From the NCBI RefSeq assembly GCF_030812775.1, contig NZ_JAUSTI010000011.1, forward strand, positions 1 to 64,000: a DNA stretch of 64,000 nucleotides, read 5' to 3'. The DNA comes from Paenibacillus tundrae. GTDB taxonomy: Bacteria > Bacillota > Bacilli > Paenibacillales > Paenibacillaceae. Within the stretch, counting starts at the first letter, position 1. The number at the start of each line of letters is the position of its first letter. Below, in pieces: positions 36,603 through 46,019 of the stretch. Made by a program: the position numbers and the translations under genes. Below the pieces are notes generated by a model. The model had not been told where the DNA came from. It was given only the letters and a program-made list of their open reading frames with translations, and ran no database searches.

Positions 36603-37601
36603 ATGTTAAGCAAGGATATCGGTATTGATCTTGGCACGGCGAACGTGCTAATTCACGTGAAAGGAAGCGGGGTTGTCCTCGATGAACCTTCCGTTGTGAC
36701 CATTGAAAGCGATACGAAGCGGGTCCTTGCTGTTGGGGAAGAAGCGCGTCGTATGGTGGGGCGTACTCCAGGTAACATTGTTGCCATTAGACCGCTGCGT
36801 GACGGTGTTATTGCGGACTTCGAGATTACGGAAGCGATGCTCAGACATTTCATCAACCGTGTGGGGGCGAGAAGCTGGTACAGCCACCCACGGATTTTGA
36901 TCTGCGCACCGACCAACATTACTTCCGTTGAGCAGAAGGCAATCCGTGAAGCTGCTGAGCGCAGCGGTGCCAAAGAAGTATTCCTAGAAGAAGAGCCGAA
37001 AGCGGCAGCGATCGGTGCAGGCATGGATATTTTTCAGCCGAGCGGCAATATGGTCGTAGATATCGGCGGCGGAACGACTGACGTTGCAGTCCTGTCTATG
37101 GGCGACGTAGTCACCGCCTCTTCTATTAAAGTTGCAGGGGACAAGTTCGACGAAGCAATAATCAAGTTTATCAAAGCCAAATATAAGCTCATGATCGGTG
37201 AACGTACAGCCGAGGATCTGAAGATTGCGATTGGTTCTGTACATCCAGGCGGACGTCAAACGGAGATGGATATTCGTGGTCGTGATATGGTAACAGGTCT
37301 GCCTATTACCGTAACGGTTTCTGGCCATGAAGTGCAAGAAGCCTTGTGGGATTCGGTACAATCCATCATTGTGGCAGCGAAGTCTGTATTAGAGCGGACA
37401 CCACCTGAATTATCAGCGGACATTATTGACCGTGGTGTTGTGTTGACTGGTGGGGGTGCGCTATTGAACGGATTGGACGAGCTGTTATCAAATGAATTGC
37501 ATGTACCGGTATGGGTAGCAGAGGATCCAATGCACTGTGTTGTAAAAGGAACAGGCATTATGTTGAATAATTTGGATCAAGTGGTTAAGAAAAAATTCTA
37601 A
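36603..37601 (+). CDS. mbl: MreB-like rod-shape protein Mbl
   Basis: 332 aa actin-fold ATPase. Phosphate-1 loop DIGIDLGTANVLI (about 5-17), phosphate-2 VVDIGGGTTDVAVLS (about 156-170), adenosine motif VLTGGGALLNGLDELL (about 281-296). It polymerises under the membrane and guides side-wall peptidoglycan synthesis. The spoIIID-mbl-flhO-flhP order identifies it as Mbl rather than MreB. ATG 36603 lies after GGGGGCTCTTTT. Confidence 0.95.
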   Translation: MLSKDIGIDLGTANVLIHVKGSGVVLDEPSVVTIESDTKRVLAVGEEARRMVGRTPGNIVAIRPLRDGVIADFEITEAMLRHFINRVGARSWYSHPRILICAPTNITSVEQKAIREAAERSGAKEVFLEEEPKAAAIGAGMDIFQPSGNMVVDIGGGTTDVAVLSMGDVVTASSIKVAGDKFDEAIIKFIKAKYKLMIGERTAEDLKIAIGSVHPGGRQTEMDIRGRDMVTGLPITVTVSGHEVQEALWDSVQSIIVAAKSVLERTPPELSADIIDRGVVLTGGGALLNGLDELLSNELHVPVWVAEDPMHCVVKGTGIMLNNLDQVVKKKF

Positions 37602-37703
37602 TCTGCCGATATAATCATCAAAGGTTCGCCCATGCTCGGGTTAAGAACGGACAAGCCATAAGCCTGCCATGCAGGACAAGCGCTTGAGGAGAGGGGATCA
37701 ACC

Positions 37704-38588
37704 ATGCTAAGAGGTCTATATACGGCCACCGCGGGAATGCTTACGCAACAACGTCGCCATGACACAGCAACTCAGAATATCGTGAATATGAACACAACGG
37801 GATACAAACAGGTGAGCAGTGTTAGCCGATCCTTCCCGGAAATGCTCATTACTTTGGTGGGCGGAGATGCGAATACTCCAACAAAGCGGTTGGGTAGATT
37901 GAACTCAGGTGTATTTGCCGAAGAGAGCTTGTCCATGAATGTGCAAGGTGCGATTAGAGAGAGCGGGCAGAAGAGTGATTTTGCCATCTCATCTAATTTG
38001 GTGGTAAACGATCCACAGACGGGACAACCTGTATCATTTGATGCATCAGGCAAGTTTGTGAGAGAAGATGGTACCGTTACGTACCAACCACAGGCATATT
38101 TTACGGTGCAGGATGCCGATGGTAATACAAGATATACGCGTGATGGACATTTTACAGTTACAGGAACAGGACAATTGCTGAGCTCGACGGGCGCTCAAGT
38201 GTTGGATAATAATGGACAACCTGTTGTGTTGACAGGTTCAGTGGAGCAATTTAAAGTGGATGAGCAAGGTCGTCTCGTGAATGCAGCTACAGGTGCACCA
38301 ACAGGCGTTACACTTGGAATTAGCGTGGTTGATCTGCCGAATCAGTTGGTACGTCAAGGTGACGGTAACTTCAGCTTGGACGAACAGGGCGGTGCAACGG
38401 CTAGAATGATGGCTGCTGGAGATAACGTTCAGATCCGTCAAGGATACTTAGAGGGCTCCAATGTGGATGCTTCTCAAGCGACAGTAGATCTGAATGCTGC
38501 GTTCCGTGCATATGAGGCCAATCAGAAGATCGTGCAATTCTATGACCGAAGTTTAGACAAAGCCGTTAATGAAGTTGGACGTGTATAA
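37704..38588 (+). CDS. flhO: flagellar basal-body rod/hook protein FlhO (FlgF/FlgG family)
   Basis: 294 aa. The N-terminal rod motif is MLRGLYTATAGMLTQQRRHD...QNIVNMNTTGYK, and the C-terminal FLG_bbr motif is QGYLEGSNVDASQATVDLNA. It is exported by the flagellar type III system and forms part of the distal rod. ATG 37704 follows GAGGAGAGGGG. Co-oriented with flhP 44 bp downstream. Confidence 0.94.
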   Translation: MLRGLYTATAGMLTQQRRHDTATQNIVNMNTTGYKQVSSVSRSFPEMLITLVGGDANTPTKRLGRLNSGVFAEESLSMNVQGAIRESGQKSDFAISSNLVVNDPQTGQPVSFDASGKFVREDGTVTYQPQAYFTVQDADGNTRYTRDGHFTVTGTGQLLSSTGAQVLDNNGQPVVLTGSVEQFKVDEQGRLVNAATGAPTGVTLGISVVDLPNQLVRQGDGNFSLDEQGGATARMMAAGDNVQIRQGYLEGSNVDASQATVDLNAAFRAYEANQKIVQFYDRSLDKAVNEVGRV

Positions 38589-38632
38589 CGTCAACCGTAG
38601 ATATAACCACGTAGTGGGGAGGGTAACCACCG

Positions 38633-39472
38633 ATGAATAATTCCATGATTAGTGCCAAGGTCTCCATGACTGGCATTCAGCAACGTCTGGAAGTCATTGC
38701 CGATAATATTGCCAACGTGAACACGGCAGGCTATAAGAGCAAGCAAGCAGCGTTTGAAGATGTTTTGACTCGTGTACAACAACAACCTGAGAAGTATAAA
38801 CTAGACGGTCGTTCTACACCGATGGGATTTAACCTCGGGTTTGGAGTACGTTTATCAGATGTTACGAAGGATATGACGCAAGGATCGCTGAATGAGACGG
38901 GTAACCCGACGGATCTAGCGATTGAAGGCAATGCCATGTTTGCTGTGGAAGCGAATGGACAGAAAATGTGGACACGTCAAGGTGCATTTCATTTTGTACC
39001 TGATGCAAGACCGAAGCTGAACCCAAATGATCCTCAGATGATGGTGCTCATTAACGGTGAAGGACACTTTGCACTTGATCGTAATGGCAATCGGATTACC
39101 GCACAGGTGAATAGCAAGGTCGCATTTGATGAGAACGGAAATTTGCTGATTCGTCGTGGTAACGCGGCTAACGCAACCATAGGTGCTCAGTTGCAACTCG
39201 TTGATATTGAGCGTCCAGAAGGTCTGGTGCAATTTGCCGATAACCTGTTTGGGTTGGACGTTGGTTTAACCGAAGATGATGTATTTGGAGCTAATGCAGC
39301 GACGCGTCCAGCGGCGGCTACAATCCGTGCGGGTTATCTGGAGCAGTCCAATGTGGATCTGACTTCGGAGATGGCTTTGCTGATGCAAGGACAGCGTACG
39401 TATCAGTTGGCAGCTCGGGCACTGACATCCAGTGATTCAATGGCGGGTCTAGCCAACAATTTGAGAGCATAA
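38633..39472 (+). CDS. flhP: flagellar hook-basal body protein FlhP (FlgG family)
   Basis: 279 aa. It has the N-terminal VIADNIANVNTAGYKSKQA motif (about 21-39) and the C-terminal AGYLEQSNVDLTSEMALLMQ (about 233-252) of rod/hook proteins. Paralogue of flhO. ATG 38633 follows GTGGGGAGGGTAACCACCG. Exported, part of the flagellar rod. The next gene starts 12 nt after its stop. Confidence 0.94.
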   Translation: MNNSMISAKVSMTGIQQRLEVIADNIANVNTAGYKSKQAAFEDVLTRVQQQPEKYKLDGRSTPMGFNLGFGVRLSDVTKDMTQGSLNETGNPTDLAIEGNAMFAVEANGQKMWTRQGAFHFVPDARPKLNPNDPQMMVLINGEGHFALDRNGNRITAQVNSKVAFDENGNLLIRRGNAANATIGAQLQLVDIERPEGLVQFADNLFGLDVGLTEDDVFGANAATRPAAATIRAGYLEQSNVDLTSEMALLMQGQRTYQLAARALTSSDSMAGLANNLRA

Positions 39473-39484
39473 AAGGTGAATGTG

Positions 39485-39709
39485 ATGACAGATACAGAGC
39501 AGCAGAACAGTAAGCCGGATAAGACGAAAGTCAAGAAGAAGAAGAGTGGATGGCGTATCGCCAGATGGTTTCTGGTTCCGTTTCTGCTTGTTCTTGCCCT
39601 CGCTGGTGGTATGGTCGCTGGCTATGTAGTACTGGGTAAACAGGATATCGGCTCCGTATTCGAGTGGAGCACTTGGAAGCATGTGTATAATCTGGTGTTC
39701 GCTCCATAG
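39485..39709 (+). CDS. EpuA-like small membrane protein (annotated elsewhere as RNA polymerase beta-associated)
   Basis: 74 aa from ATG 39485, 5 nt after AAAAGGTGA. A lysine-rich cytoplasmic N-terminus (KPDKTKVKKKKSGWRIARW) precedes one transmembrane helix (about 31-52, FLVPFLLVLALAGGMVAGYV) and a short outside tail with DIGSVFEWSTWKHVYNLVF. This matches the EpuA family (PF11772), often labelled DNA-directed RNA polymerase subunit beta for historical reasons. Function not established. Strong terminator follows. Confidence 0.75.
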   Translation: MTDTEQQNSKPDKTKVKKKKSGWRIARWFLVPFLLVLALAGGMVAGYVVLGKQDIGSVFEWSTWKHVYNLVFAP

Positions 39710-39722
39710 GACGTGTAATGAG

Positions 39723-39755
39723 GAAAACTCCTGCGTAGGCAGGAGTTTTCTTTTT
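39723..39755 (+). terminator. terminator after the flhO-flhP-epuA unit
   Basis: GAAAACTCCTGC-GTAG-GCAGGAGTTTTC followed by TTTTT. Confidence 0.95.
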
Positions 39756-39984
39756 GGTGTTGAAAACAGTATAATGATGGATGACGTTTGACTTCTGACG
39801 TCTAACGCAAAAGAGGCCTCCCCTGCGAATGATATGCATCATCGCCAAGAGAGACCCCTTATCTCAACCTTCACTACTGCAGTCATGAAGGATATTTATA
39901 GTGTTGACCGAAAATGCGCTTTTTAAACAAAATAAAATAACTATATTTTATATGAGCCCTGTTTTTAAATGTTTGTCATATCAG

Positions 39985-40133
39985 CATACGTAGTGTAGGG
40001 GAAGGAATCGTTCTGGAGAAGCAGAGCGTTCGCCTTTGTCTTCTAATTTTAACCTTTTAAAGGGTGCAATCAGATAAAATTAGAAGACAACAGCGATCGA
40101 AAGAACGATCCGCACCCGGAGCGTCTACGAAGC
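39985..40133 (+). repeat. repeat family A, copy A5
   Basis: Outer arms GGAATCGTTCT (40004-40014) and AGAACGATCC (40102-40111). The core stem has a different sequence but is perfect: TTGTCTTCTAATTTTA (40036-40051) and TAAAATTAGAAGACAA (40075-40090). It keeps AGAAGCAGAGCGTTCGCC and CAACAGCGATCGAAAG. Ends about 50 bp before the fabZ SD. Confidence 0.85.
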
Positions 40134-40194
40134 AGATAACGTAAATCATTTAATCACGAGTCTCATATAAAACGCGACGAAAGGAGAATACAAC

Positions 40195-40626
40195 GTGCTC
40201 GATAGCAAACAGATTCAAGCGATCATTCCGCACCGTCCCCCGTTCCTACTGGTGGATAAAATTGTAGAGATGGAGGAGGGCAAGCGTGCTGTTGGTTTGA
40301 AGAATGTAACGATCAACGAACCGTTCTTCCTGGGTCATTTTCCTGAGTATCCGGTAATGCCGGGTGTCTTGATTACAGAAGCGCTGGCTCAAGTTGGCGC
40401 AGTAGCTATGCTTAGCATCGAGAGCAATAAAGGCAAAATTGGATTTTTGGCGGGACTGGACAATTTCCGATTCCGTGGACAAGTTGTGCCTGGAGATACG
40501 CTGATGTTGGAAGTGGAGATCACTCGACTGAAGGGCTCGATCGGTAAAGGTAAAGCTACAGCTAGAGTGGAAGATAAAATTGTCGCTGAAGGCGAGATCA
40601 TGTTTGCATTGTCTGACCCAAGCTAA
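40195..40626 (+). CDS. fabZ: 3-hydroxyacyl-ACP dehydratase FabZ
   Basis: 143 aa from GTG 40195, 7 nt after AAAGGAGAA. Hot-dog fold; the catalytic His is in [20 protein letters not shown] (about residue 48) and the catalytic Glu follows in the same stretch (ITEALAQ, about 62). It dehydrates 3-hydroxyacyl-ACP in fatty acid elongation. In B. subtilis fabZ (ywpB) also follows flhP. Confidence 0.97.
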   Translation: MLDSKQIQAIIPHRPPFLLVDKIVEMEEGKRAVGLKNVTINEPFFLGHFPEYPVMPGVLITEALAQVGAVAMLSIESNKGKIGFLAGLDNFRFRGQVVPGDTLMLEVEITRLKGSIGKGKATARVEDKIVAEGEIMFALSDPS

Positions 40627-40772
40627 GAGATAAGCTGAGTACATACGTGAGCATGTGGCACCTGAGAGAAGATGTTCGATCTGCTATGCATAAGACAATC
40701 TGGAATCAAGGGCAACATGCTGATGGAGTCAGCAATTATTTTGAATGGACATAGAGGAAGGGGTTTGCAGGA

Positions 40773-42491
40773 ATGGAACAGTTAAGCGAAACAGCAGCAT
40801 TGACGCTGCAGCAATGGTTGGAGGATGCTTCGATTGATGAAGCGACGAAACAGGAGCTTCGTGACTTGCAGGATCAGCCGAAAGAGCTGGAAGATCGTTT
40901 CTACCGTAATCTGGAGTTCGGTACGGGTGGATTGCGTGGTGTGATCGGCGCTGGAAGCAACCGAATGAACCGATACACGGTAGGTCGTGCTACACAAGGA
41001 TTCGCGCGGTATTTGCTGGAACAGCATGGTGACAAGGAAGGTAGACCTTCTGTAGTCATTGCGCATGATTCCCGTCACTATTCACCAGAGTTCACATTGG
41101 ACGCTGCACTTGTTCTAGCAGGTAACGGCATCGTAGCTAAGCTGTTCCCATCTCTGCGTTCAACACCACAGTTGTCATTTGCGGTACGTAATCAGAAGGC
41201 AACAGGCGGAATCGTTGTGACAGCGAGTCATAACCCTCCTGAATATAACGGATATAAAGTGTACAACCACCAAGGCGGTCAACTCGTACCGGGTGAAGCT
41301 GAAAAAGTAATTCAGTACATCCAGGAGGTTCCTTCTCTGGCCGATGTGAAAAAGCTGACGCAAGAAGAAGCCGAAGCACAGGGATTGCTCGTATGGCTTG
41401 GGGAAGAAGAGGATCAAGCATTTTTCGATACTGTAGCTAGCCAGAGCTTGAGTCGTGAATTGATTCAAGACGGTGTGGGCCGTGATTTCAAAATTGTATT
41501 CACGCCATTGCACGGAACAGGAAACGTGCCTGTACGTCGTGTATTGGAACAGATTGGATTCGAACAACTGCATATCGTAGCAGAACAAGAGCAGCCAGAT
41601 GCAGAGTTCTCTACAGTGAAGTCGCCTAACCCGGAAGAGCGCGAAGCGTTCACACTTGCGATGAAGCTGGGCGAAGCAGTAGGTGCGGACATTTTGATCG
41701 GTACAGACCCAGATGCAGACCGTATGGGTGCTGTTGTTAAAGACAACGATGGCAAATATTTCGTCTTGTCCGGTAACCAGTCTGGTGCCATCATGATTCA
41801 TTATGTACTCAGCCGCCTGCAAGAGACAGGTAAGCTGCCGAGCAACGGTGCAGTAGTTAAAACTATTGTAACAAGCGAGATGGGGGCTGTAATCGCGAAG
41901 CATTACGGTGCAGAAGTGATGAATACCCTAACAGGCTTCAAATATATTGGTGAGAAAATGGATCAATTCCAAGAGAGCGGTAGTCATACGTTCTTGTTTG
42001 GTTACGAAGAGAGCTATGGTTACCTAGCAGGTAACTATGCGCGTGATAAGGATGCAGTTCTGGCGTCCATGTTGATCGCTGAGGCAGCTGCATATTACAA
42101 GAGCCAAGGCAAAACATTGTACGATGTCCTGCAAGAACTCTACAAACAGTTCGGAACGTTCTTGGAGAAGCTGGAGTCCCGTACATTGAAAGGTAAAGAT
42201 GGCGTCGCTCAGATTCAAGGCAAAATGACAGACTGGCGCTCTAACCCGCCACAAGAAGTCGCGGGAATCGCTGTACAAGACGTGCTAGACTACTCTCTCG
42301 GCCTAGATGGCTTGCCAAAAGAAAATGTACTCAAGTTCATTTTGGCGGATGGATCATGGTTCTGCTTGCGTCCATCAGGAACTGAGCCTAAGATCAAAAT
42401 TTACTTTGCCGTACGTGGTGAGAGCACAGACGATGCTCAAAGCCGTATCGAGCGTTTGTCTAACGCAGTAATGACGCGCGTAGACGCGTAA
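40773..42491 (+). CDS. phosphoglucomutase/phosphomannomutase (PgcA-like)
   Basis: 572 aa, alpha-D-phosphohexomutase family. The phosphoserine loop is VTASHNPPEYNGYKVY (Ser about residue 152), the Mg2+ loop GTDPDADRMG (about 310-319), the sugar-binding GYEESYGY (about 410) and the phosphate-binding RPSGTEPKIKIYF near the C-terminus. It interconverts hexose-6- and hexose-1-phosphate, supplying UDP-glucose for polymers. ATG 40773 follows AGGAAGGGG. Resembles B. subtilis PgcA (YhxB). Confidence 0.94.
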   Translation: MEQLSETAALTLQQWLEDASIDEATKQELRDLQDQPKELEDRFYRNLEFGTGGLRGVIGAGSNRMNRYTVGRATQGFARYLLEQHGDKEGRPSVVIAHDSRHYSPEFTLDAALVLAGNGIVAKLFPSLRSTPQLSFAVRNQKATGGIVVTASHNPPEYNGYKVYNHQGGQLVPGEAEKVIQYIQEVPSLADVKKLTQEEAEAQGLLVWLGEEEDQAFFDTVASQSLSRELIQDGVGRDFKIVFTPLHGTGNVPVRRVLEQIGFEQLHIVAEQEQPDAEFSTVKSPNPEEREAFTLAMKLGEAVGADILIGTDPDADRMGAVVKDNDGKYFVLSGNQSGAIMIHYVLSRLQETGKLPSNGAVVKTIVTSEMGAVIAKHYGAEVMNTLTGFKYIGEKMDQFQESGSHTFLFGYEESYGYLAGNYARDKDAVLASMLIAEAAAYYKSQGKTLYDVLQELYKQFGTFLEKLESRTLKGKDGVAQIQGKMTDWRSNPPQEVAGIAVQDVLDYSLGLDGLPKENVLKFILADGSWFCLRPSGTEPKIKIYFAVRGESTDDAQSRIERLSNAVMTRVDA

Positions 42492-42531
42492 TTCAGTTAC
42501 AGGTTTTAAAGAATGTAGCTTGAACATGAGA

Positions 42532-42573
42532 AAGCCTCTCCGCACCGAAAGGTTGGTTGGCGGAGGGGCTTTT
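42532..42573 (+). terminator. terminator of the phosphohexomutase gene
   Basis: AAGCCTCTCCGC (42532-42543) pairs with GCGGAGGGGCTTTT (42560-42573). Confidence 0.85.
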
Positions 42574-42611
42574 ATGTTAGGGTGAAGAGTTAAACTTAAC
42601 GTTTACATGAG

Positions 42612-42742
42612 AACGAAGAGGACAGAAATAACATGAAGAAGCGAAGCGTTCGCCTTTATCCCCGGATTTTCCCTTTAGATAAAGGGATCAAAAAAATCTG
42701 GGGATAACAGTGATCGGAAGGTTATTCTGTCATCGGAGTGGA
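42612..42742 (+). repeat. repeat family A, copy A6
   Basis: Outer arms GACAGAAATAAC (42621-42632) and GTTATTCTGTC (42721-42731). Core arms TTATCCCCGGATTTT (42656-42670) and AAAATCTGGGGATAA (42693-42707), with an inner TCCCTTTA-GA-TAAAGGGA hairpin. Contains AGAAGCGAAGCGTTCGCC. Confidence 0.87.
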
Positions 42743-42824
42743 TATTGTAAAAGTGGAATACATGATGGAATTACTTGAGCTGAACGTGGATTTTGGTTCC
42801 AACACTTGAGGAGGTACACGTATA

Positions 42825-44846
42825 GTGCGTCAAAAATGGCTTTATTGGAATACCGCTTCCCGGAAGTGGCTGTGGCTTGTTGTCATCATTGGATTGGTAG
42901 CCTCCATTCCCGTGATTAGTGATCGAGTGCAGACGGAGTCTTCTGCCAAGAAAGTAGAACTGGTCTTCAATTATCGAGGTCTGCTGGATATCTCAGCATA
43001 TCAGGCCCATCCGCAAGATTTTATGAATGAACAATTAACACGTCTAAAAGGTGCTGGCGTAACAACCATGGCAGTGTTCGAAAGTACACTGGATGAGTTG
43101 AGAAAGACACGCCGTATTATGGTATATAACGGTCAGGATCTCGCGAATCTGACGAAGAATGTGATTCCTTCGAATGAGAACTTCACCTATGTGCTGTTCA
43201 CGAATGAAGAGAATGCGCAGACGTATGCCCCTATCATTGAACAAACGTTCGCTGACCGCCAGATTCCTGTGGTTCCATGGGAATATGAAGGCCGTAGCGG
43301 CTTAATATTGCAGACTCCGCCGGAGAATGCCAACATGCAGCCATTGCAGCCTGACCCGGTTGCTGTGAAAATGCTGCGTGATCACGGCTTCCACATCTTA
43401 CCGCGGATCTCGGATAGCGTACCTTACAACCAAGCTTCGATGGAGCGCCTATTGTCGTTCTTCAAAGAGAATGGCGTTACACGCATCTTGTTTGATGGGG
43501 ATGCTGTGAAAGGGTACAATGATAATGCGGAGATGAAGAGTATTGATCAATTCGCACAATTGCTCAATAAATACGATATCGGACTCGCAGCGATTGAGAA
43601 TCTGAAGAAGCCACAATCAGGCTTCCAGACACTCGCTTACAAAATTGATTATAATGTTGCACGCCTATATTCCCTGAGTGACGCCGATGCCAATCTGGAC
43701 GTAGATACCATTGCAGACCGTTTTGTATTGGCGACGAAAGACCGTAACATTCGCATGCTCTACATGAATGCTTCACCAAGTCGGAATACGTCCAAAGCCA
43801 TGATTACAGATCCAATTGAGAATCTGATCAACAGTCTGGGTGAACCAGGTCATGCGGTTGAACGTATGGGTAAATTCGGATTCGAGCTAGGACAAGCTGA
43901 AGCATTTACGGTGAAGGATTCGTCCATTCAACGTTATGCCAAGCTGGTTGCTCTAATTGGTGCGATTGCCCTGATTACGCTCATGGTATCATACTTTGTA
44001 CCAATGCTAACTCTGCTTGTGTTCGCACTAAGTTTAGTGGGAAGTGCCGGATTGTTCTTGCTGAAACCGACACTGCTTGAGCAAGGGATTGCCTTGCTAG
44101 TAGCCATTGCGGCACCGACGATTGCCATGGTACTTGCCGTTCGTACGGTAAATTACCAACAGCAACGTCAGCCAGATGCGTCCGCAGGTCGTCGTTTAGG
44201 TCAGACTATCATTCTATATGTAAGAACGTCGATTCTTTCATTTATGGCCGTGCCATTTGTCATCGCTTTGCTGAACAGCATTACGTACAGTCTGGTCATT
44301 AACCAGTTCCGAGGCGTGAGTCTGTTGCACTTTGCACCAATTGCACTGGTTGCGATTTATGTTGTGTTTTATCGGGGTTCGGGCAGTTTCTCGATTAAGA
44401 AAATTAAAGAAATGCTTCGTATGCCAATTAACGTATTAATGGTTGTACTCGCTGTGATTGCAGCTGCTGCAGGTTATTATTATTTGACGCGTACAGGTAA
44501 TTCAGGTTCGGTTACACCATTTGAAATGTTCCTGCGTACAGCGCTTGAAGATACCTTCGGCGTACGTCCAAGATTCAAAGAGTTCATGGGAGGACACCCA
44601 CTGTTTATCGTTGGTGTGTTCGCTGCATTGAAATATCGTAAATTTGTTTTTGTTCTTATTCTTGCAACGATTGGACAGTTGTCCATGGTTGATACGTTTG
44701 CGCATATCCACACACCAGCTGTGTTGTCCCTCATTCGTGGTGTGATGGGATTGGGACTTGGCTTAATCTTCGGGATCATTGCTGTGGGTGTGTGGCAAGT
44801 CGCGGAAGGATGTTGGAAAAAATGGTCACCACTTCTCAAAAATTAG
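42825..44846 (+). CDS. multi-pass membrane protein, DUF5693-like
   Basis: 673 aa from GTG 42825, 9 nt after GAGGAGGT. One N-terminal helix (about 14-31), an extracytoplasmic domain of ~330 residues (contains GVTTMAVFESTLDELRKT and NGVTRILFDGDAVKG, with a TIM-barrel-like spacing), then about eight transmembrane helices (370-665). The gene sits directly before csaB and overlaps it by 25 nt, a pairing common in Paenibacillus S-layer loci. A role in building or exporting the secondary wall polymer is plausible, but only from context. Confidence 0.75.
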   Translation: MRQKWLYWNTASRKWLWLVVIIGLVASIPVISDRVQTESSAKKVELVFNYRGLLDISAYQAHPQDFMNEQLTRLKGAGVTTMAVFESTLDELRKTRRIMVYNGQDLANLTKNVIPSNENFTYVLFTNEENAQTYAPIIEQTFADRQIPVVPWEYEGRSGLILQTPPENANMQPLQPDPVAVKMLRDHGFHILPRISDSVPYNQASMERLLSFFKENGVTRILFDGDAVKGYNDNAEMKSIDQFAQLLNKYDIGLAAIENLKKPQSGFQTLAYKIDYNVARLYSLSDADANLDVDTIADRFVLATKDRNIRMLYMNASPSRNTSKAMITDPIENLINSLGEPGHAVERMGKFGFELGQAEAFTVKDSSIQRYAKLVALIGAIALITLMVSYFVPMLTLLVFALSLVGSAGLFLLKPTLLEQGIALLVAIAAPTIAMVLAVRTVNYQQQRQPDASAGRRLGQTIILYVRTSILSFMAVPFVIALLNSITYSLVINQFRGVSLLHFAPIALVAIYVVFYRGSGSFSIKKIKEMLRMPINVLMVVLAVIAAAAGYYYLTRTGNSGSVTPFEMFLRTALEDTFGVRPRFKEFMGGHPLFIVGVFAALKYRKFVFVLILATIGQLSMVDTFAHIHTPAVLSLIRGVMGLGLGLIFGIIAVGVWQVAEGCWKKWSPLLKN

Positions 44847-46012
44847 TCATCTCAGGATATTACGGTTTCCGTAACAGCGGAGACGAAGCGGTATTGAAGT
44901 CAATTCTAACCGCTCTGGAAGAGGAGAGTCACAGATCGGGTGTCAGCATTGAGCCTATTGTGCTCTCCGGTGATCCAGAATCGACAACTTCAATGTATGG
45001 TGTTCGTTCCGTTCATCGTATGAAGTTCAAGGAAGTTCGAGAAGCGATCAAGGAAAGTGATGGGTTAATTAGCGGTGGTGGAAGCCTGCTTCAAGATGCA
45101 ACAGGGCTGAAGTCCATCCCGTATTACCTTGGCGTTATCAAGCTTGCCCAGTGGTTGAAGAAACCAACGTTTATATACGCACAAGGAATCGGTCCGGTGA
45201 ACCGGAAGATTTTTAATCCGATGATCCGTTCCGTTTTCAAAGCATGTAAATATGTATCAGTTCGTGATGAGCAATCTGCCGAGCTGCTTCGCCAGTTAGG
45301 ATTGCAGTGGAATCAGATTCACGTCGTGCCTGATCCAGTGATGGGATTGCCTTTGCCGGAGAATGTAGCAATAGGGAAGACTGCGGTGGCGGAATCCGGG
45401 GAAACGACTTCTGGCAAAGAGGGCTCCTCTAGTCATAACCATTCCCCGGGGAATACTAAACTTCCCGTTATCGGAATCTCGGTTCGCTTCTGGGAATCCG
45501 ATCGCAAAGAGCTTACGGCTATTGCTGCTGGATTGAAGAAGCTCTGTGTGCACAAAGCCGTTCATTTGCGGTTTATGCCATTCCATTTGCCTAAGGATGA
45601 AGAGGCATCACGATTCGTGATGGAACTACTGGGCGATGTGAGTAGCAAAGGGAGCGAGGTCAGCATAACGGACAATCTGACCGATCCACAGCTCATGCTG
45701 CAAGAGGTAAGTCAGTGTGATATCGTCATTGGGATGCGACTGCACAGTCTGATCTATGCGGCTTCGCAATATGTACCCCCAGTGGGAATTTCTTACGATC
45801 CGAAGATCGATCAGTTCATGCTTCGCCTGCACAGCGATCCTGTAGGTAGCACAAGCACGCTTGATGCAGATCAACTAGCCAAGCATGTATCGAAGCTTCT
45901 CGATCAGCGGTCACAATGGCTGAAGGAGCATGAAGAACTAATTACGGAATTGAAGCAGGAGGCCAGAGTGCCTGCACAGCAGATTATTAACTATTTAGGC
46001 CGCAAAGGGTGA
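44822..46012 (+). CDS. csaB: polysaccharide pyruvyl transferase CsaB
   Basis: 396 aa from ATG 44822; ATG 44810 and GTG 44792 are in frame but have no better SD. N-terminal SGYYGFRNSGDEAVLKSI and C-terminal GMRLHSLIYAA (about residue 305) are the conserved ends of the family. CsaB adds a ketal-pyruvate to the secondary cell wall polysaccharide; SLH domains bind the pyruvylated form. It overlaps the upstream membrane gene and is 8 nt before tagA, so the genes are one operon. The SLH proteins at 48466 and 53573 are the likely beneficiaries. A Ser/Gly-rich insertion lies near residue 200. Confidence 0.95.
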   Translation: MVTTSQKLVISGYYGFRNSGDEAVLKSILTALEEESHRSGVSIEPIVLSGDPESTTSMYGVRSVHRMKFKEVREAIKESDGLISGGGSLLQDATGLKSIPYYLGVIKLAQWLKKPTFIYAQGIGPVNRKIFNPMIRSVFKACKYVSVRDEQSAELLRQLGLQWNQIHVVPDPVMGLPLPENVAIGKTAVAESGETTSGKEGSSSHNHSPGNTKLPVIGISVRFWESDRKELTAIAAGLKKLCVHKAVHLRFMPFHLPKDEEASRFVMELLGDVSSKGSEVSITDNLTDPQLMLQEVSQCDIVIGMRLHSLIYAASQYVPPVGISYDPKIDQFMLRLHSDPVGSTSTLDADQLAKHVSKLLDQRSQWLKEHEELITELKQEARVPAQQIINYLGRKG

Positions 46013-46019
46013 GAAGATA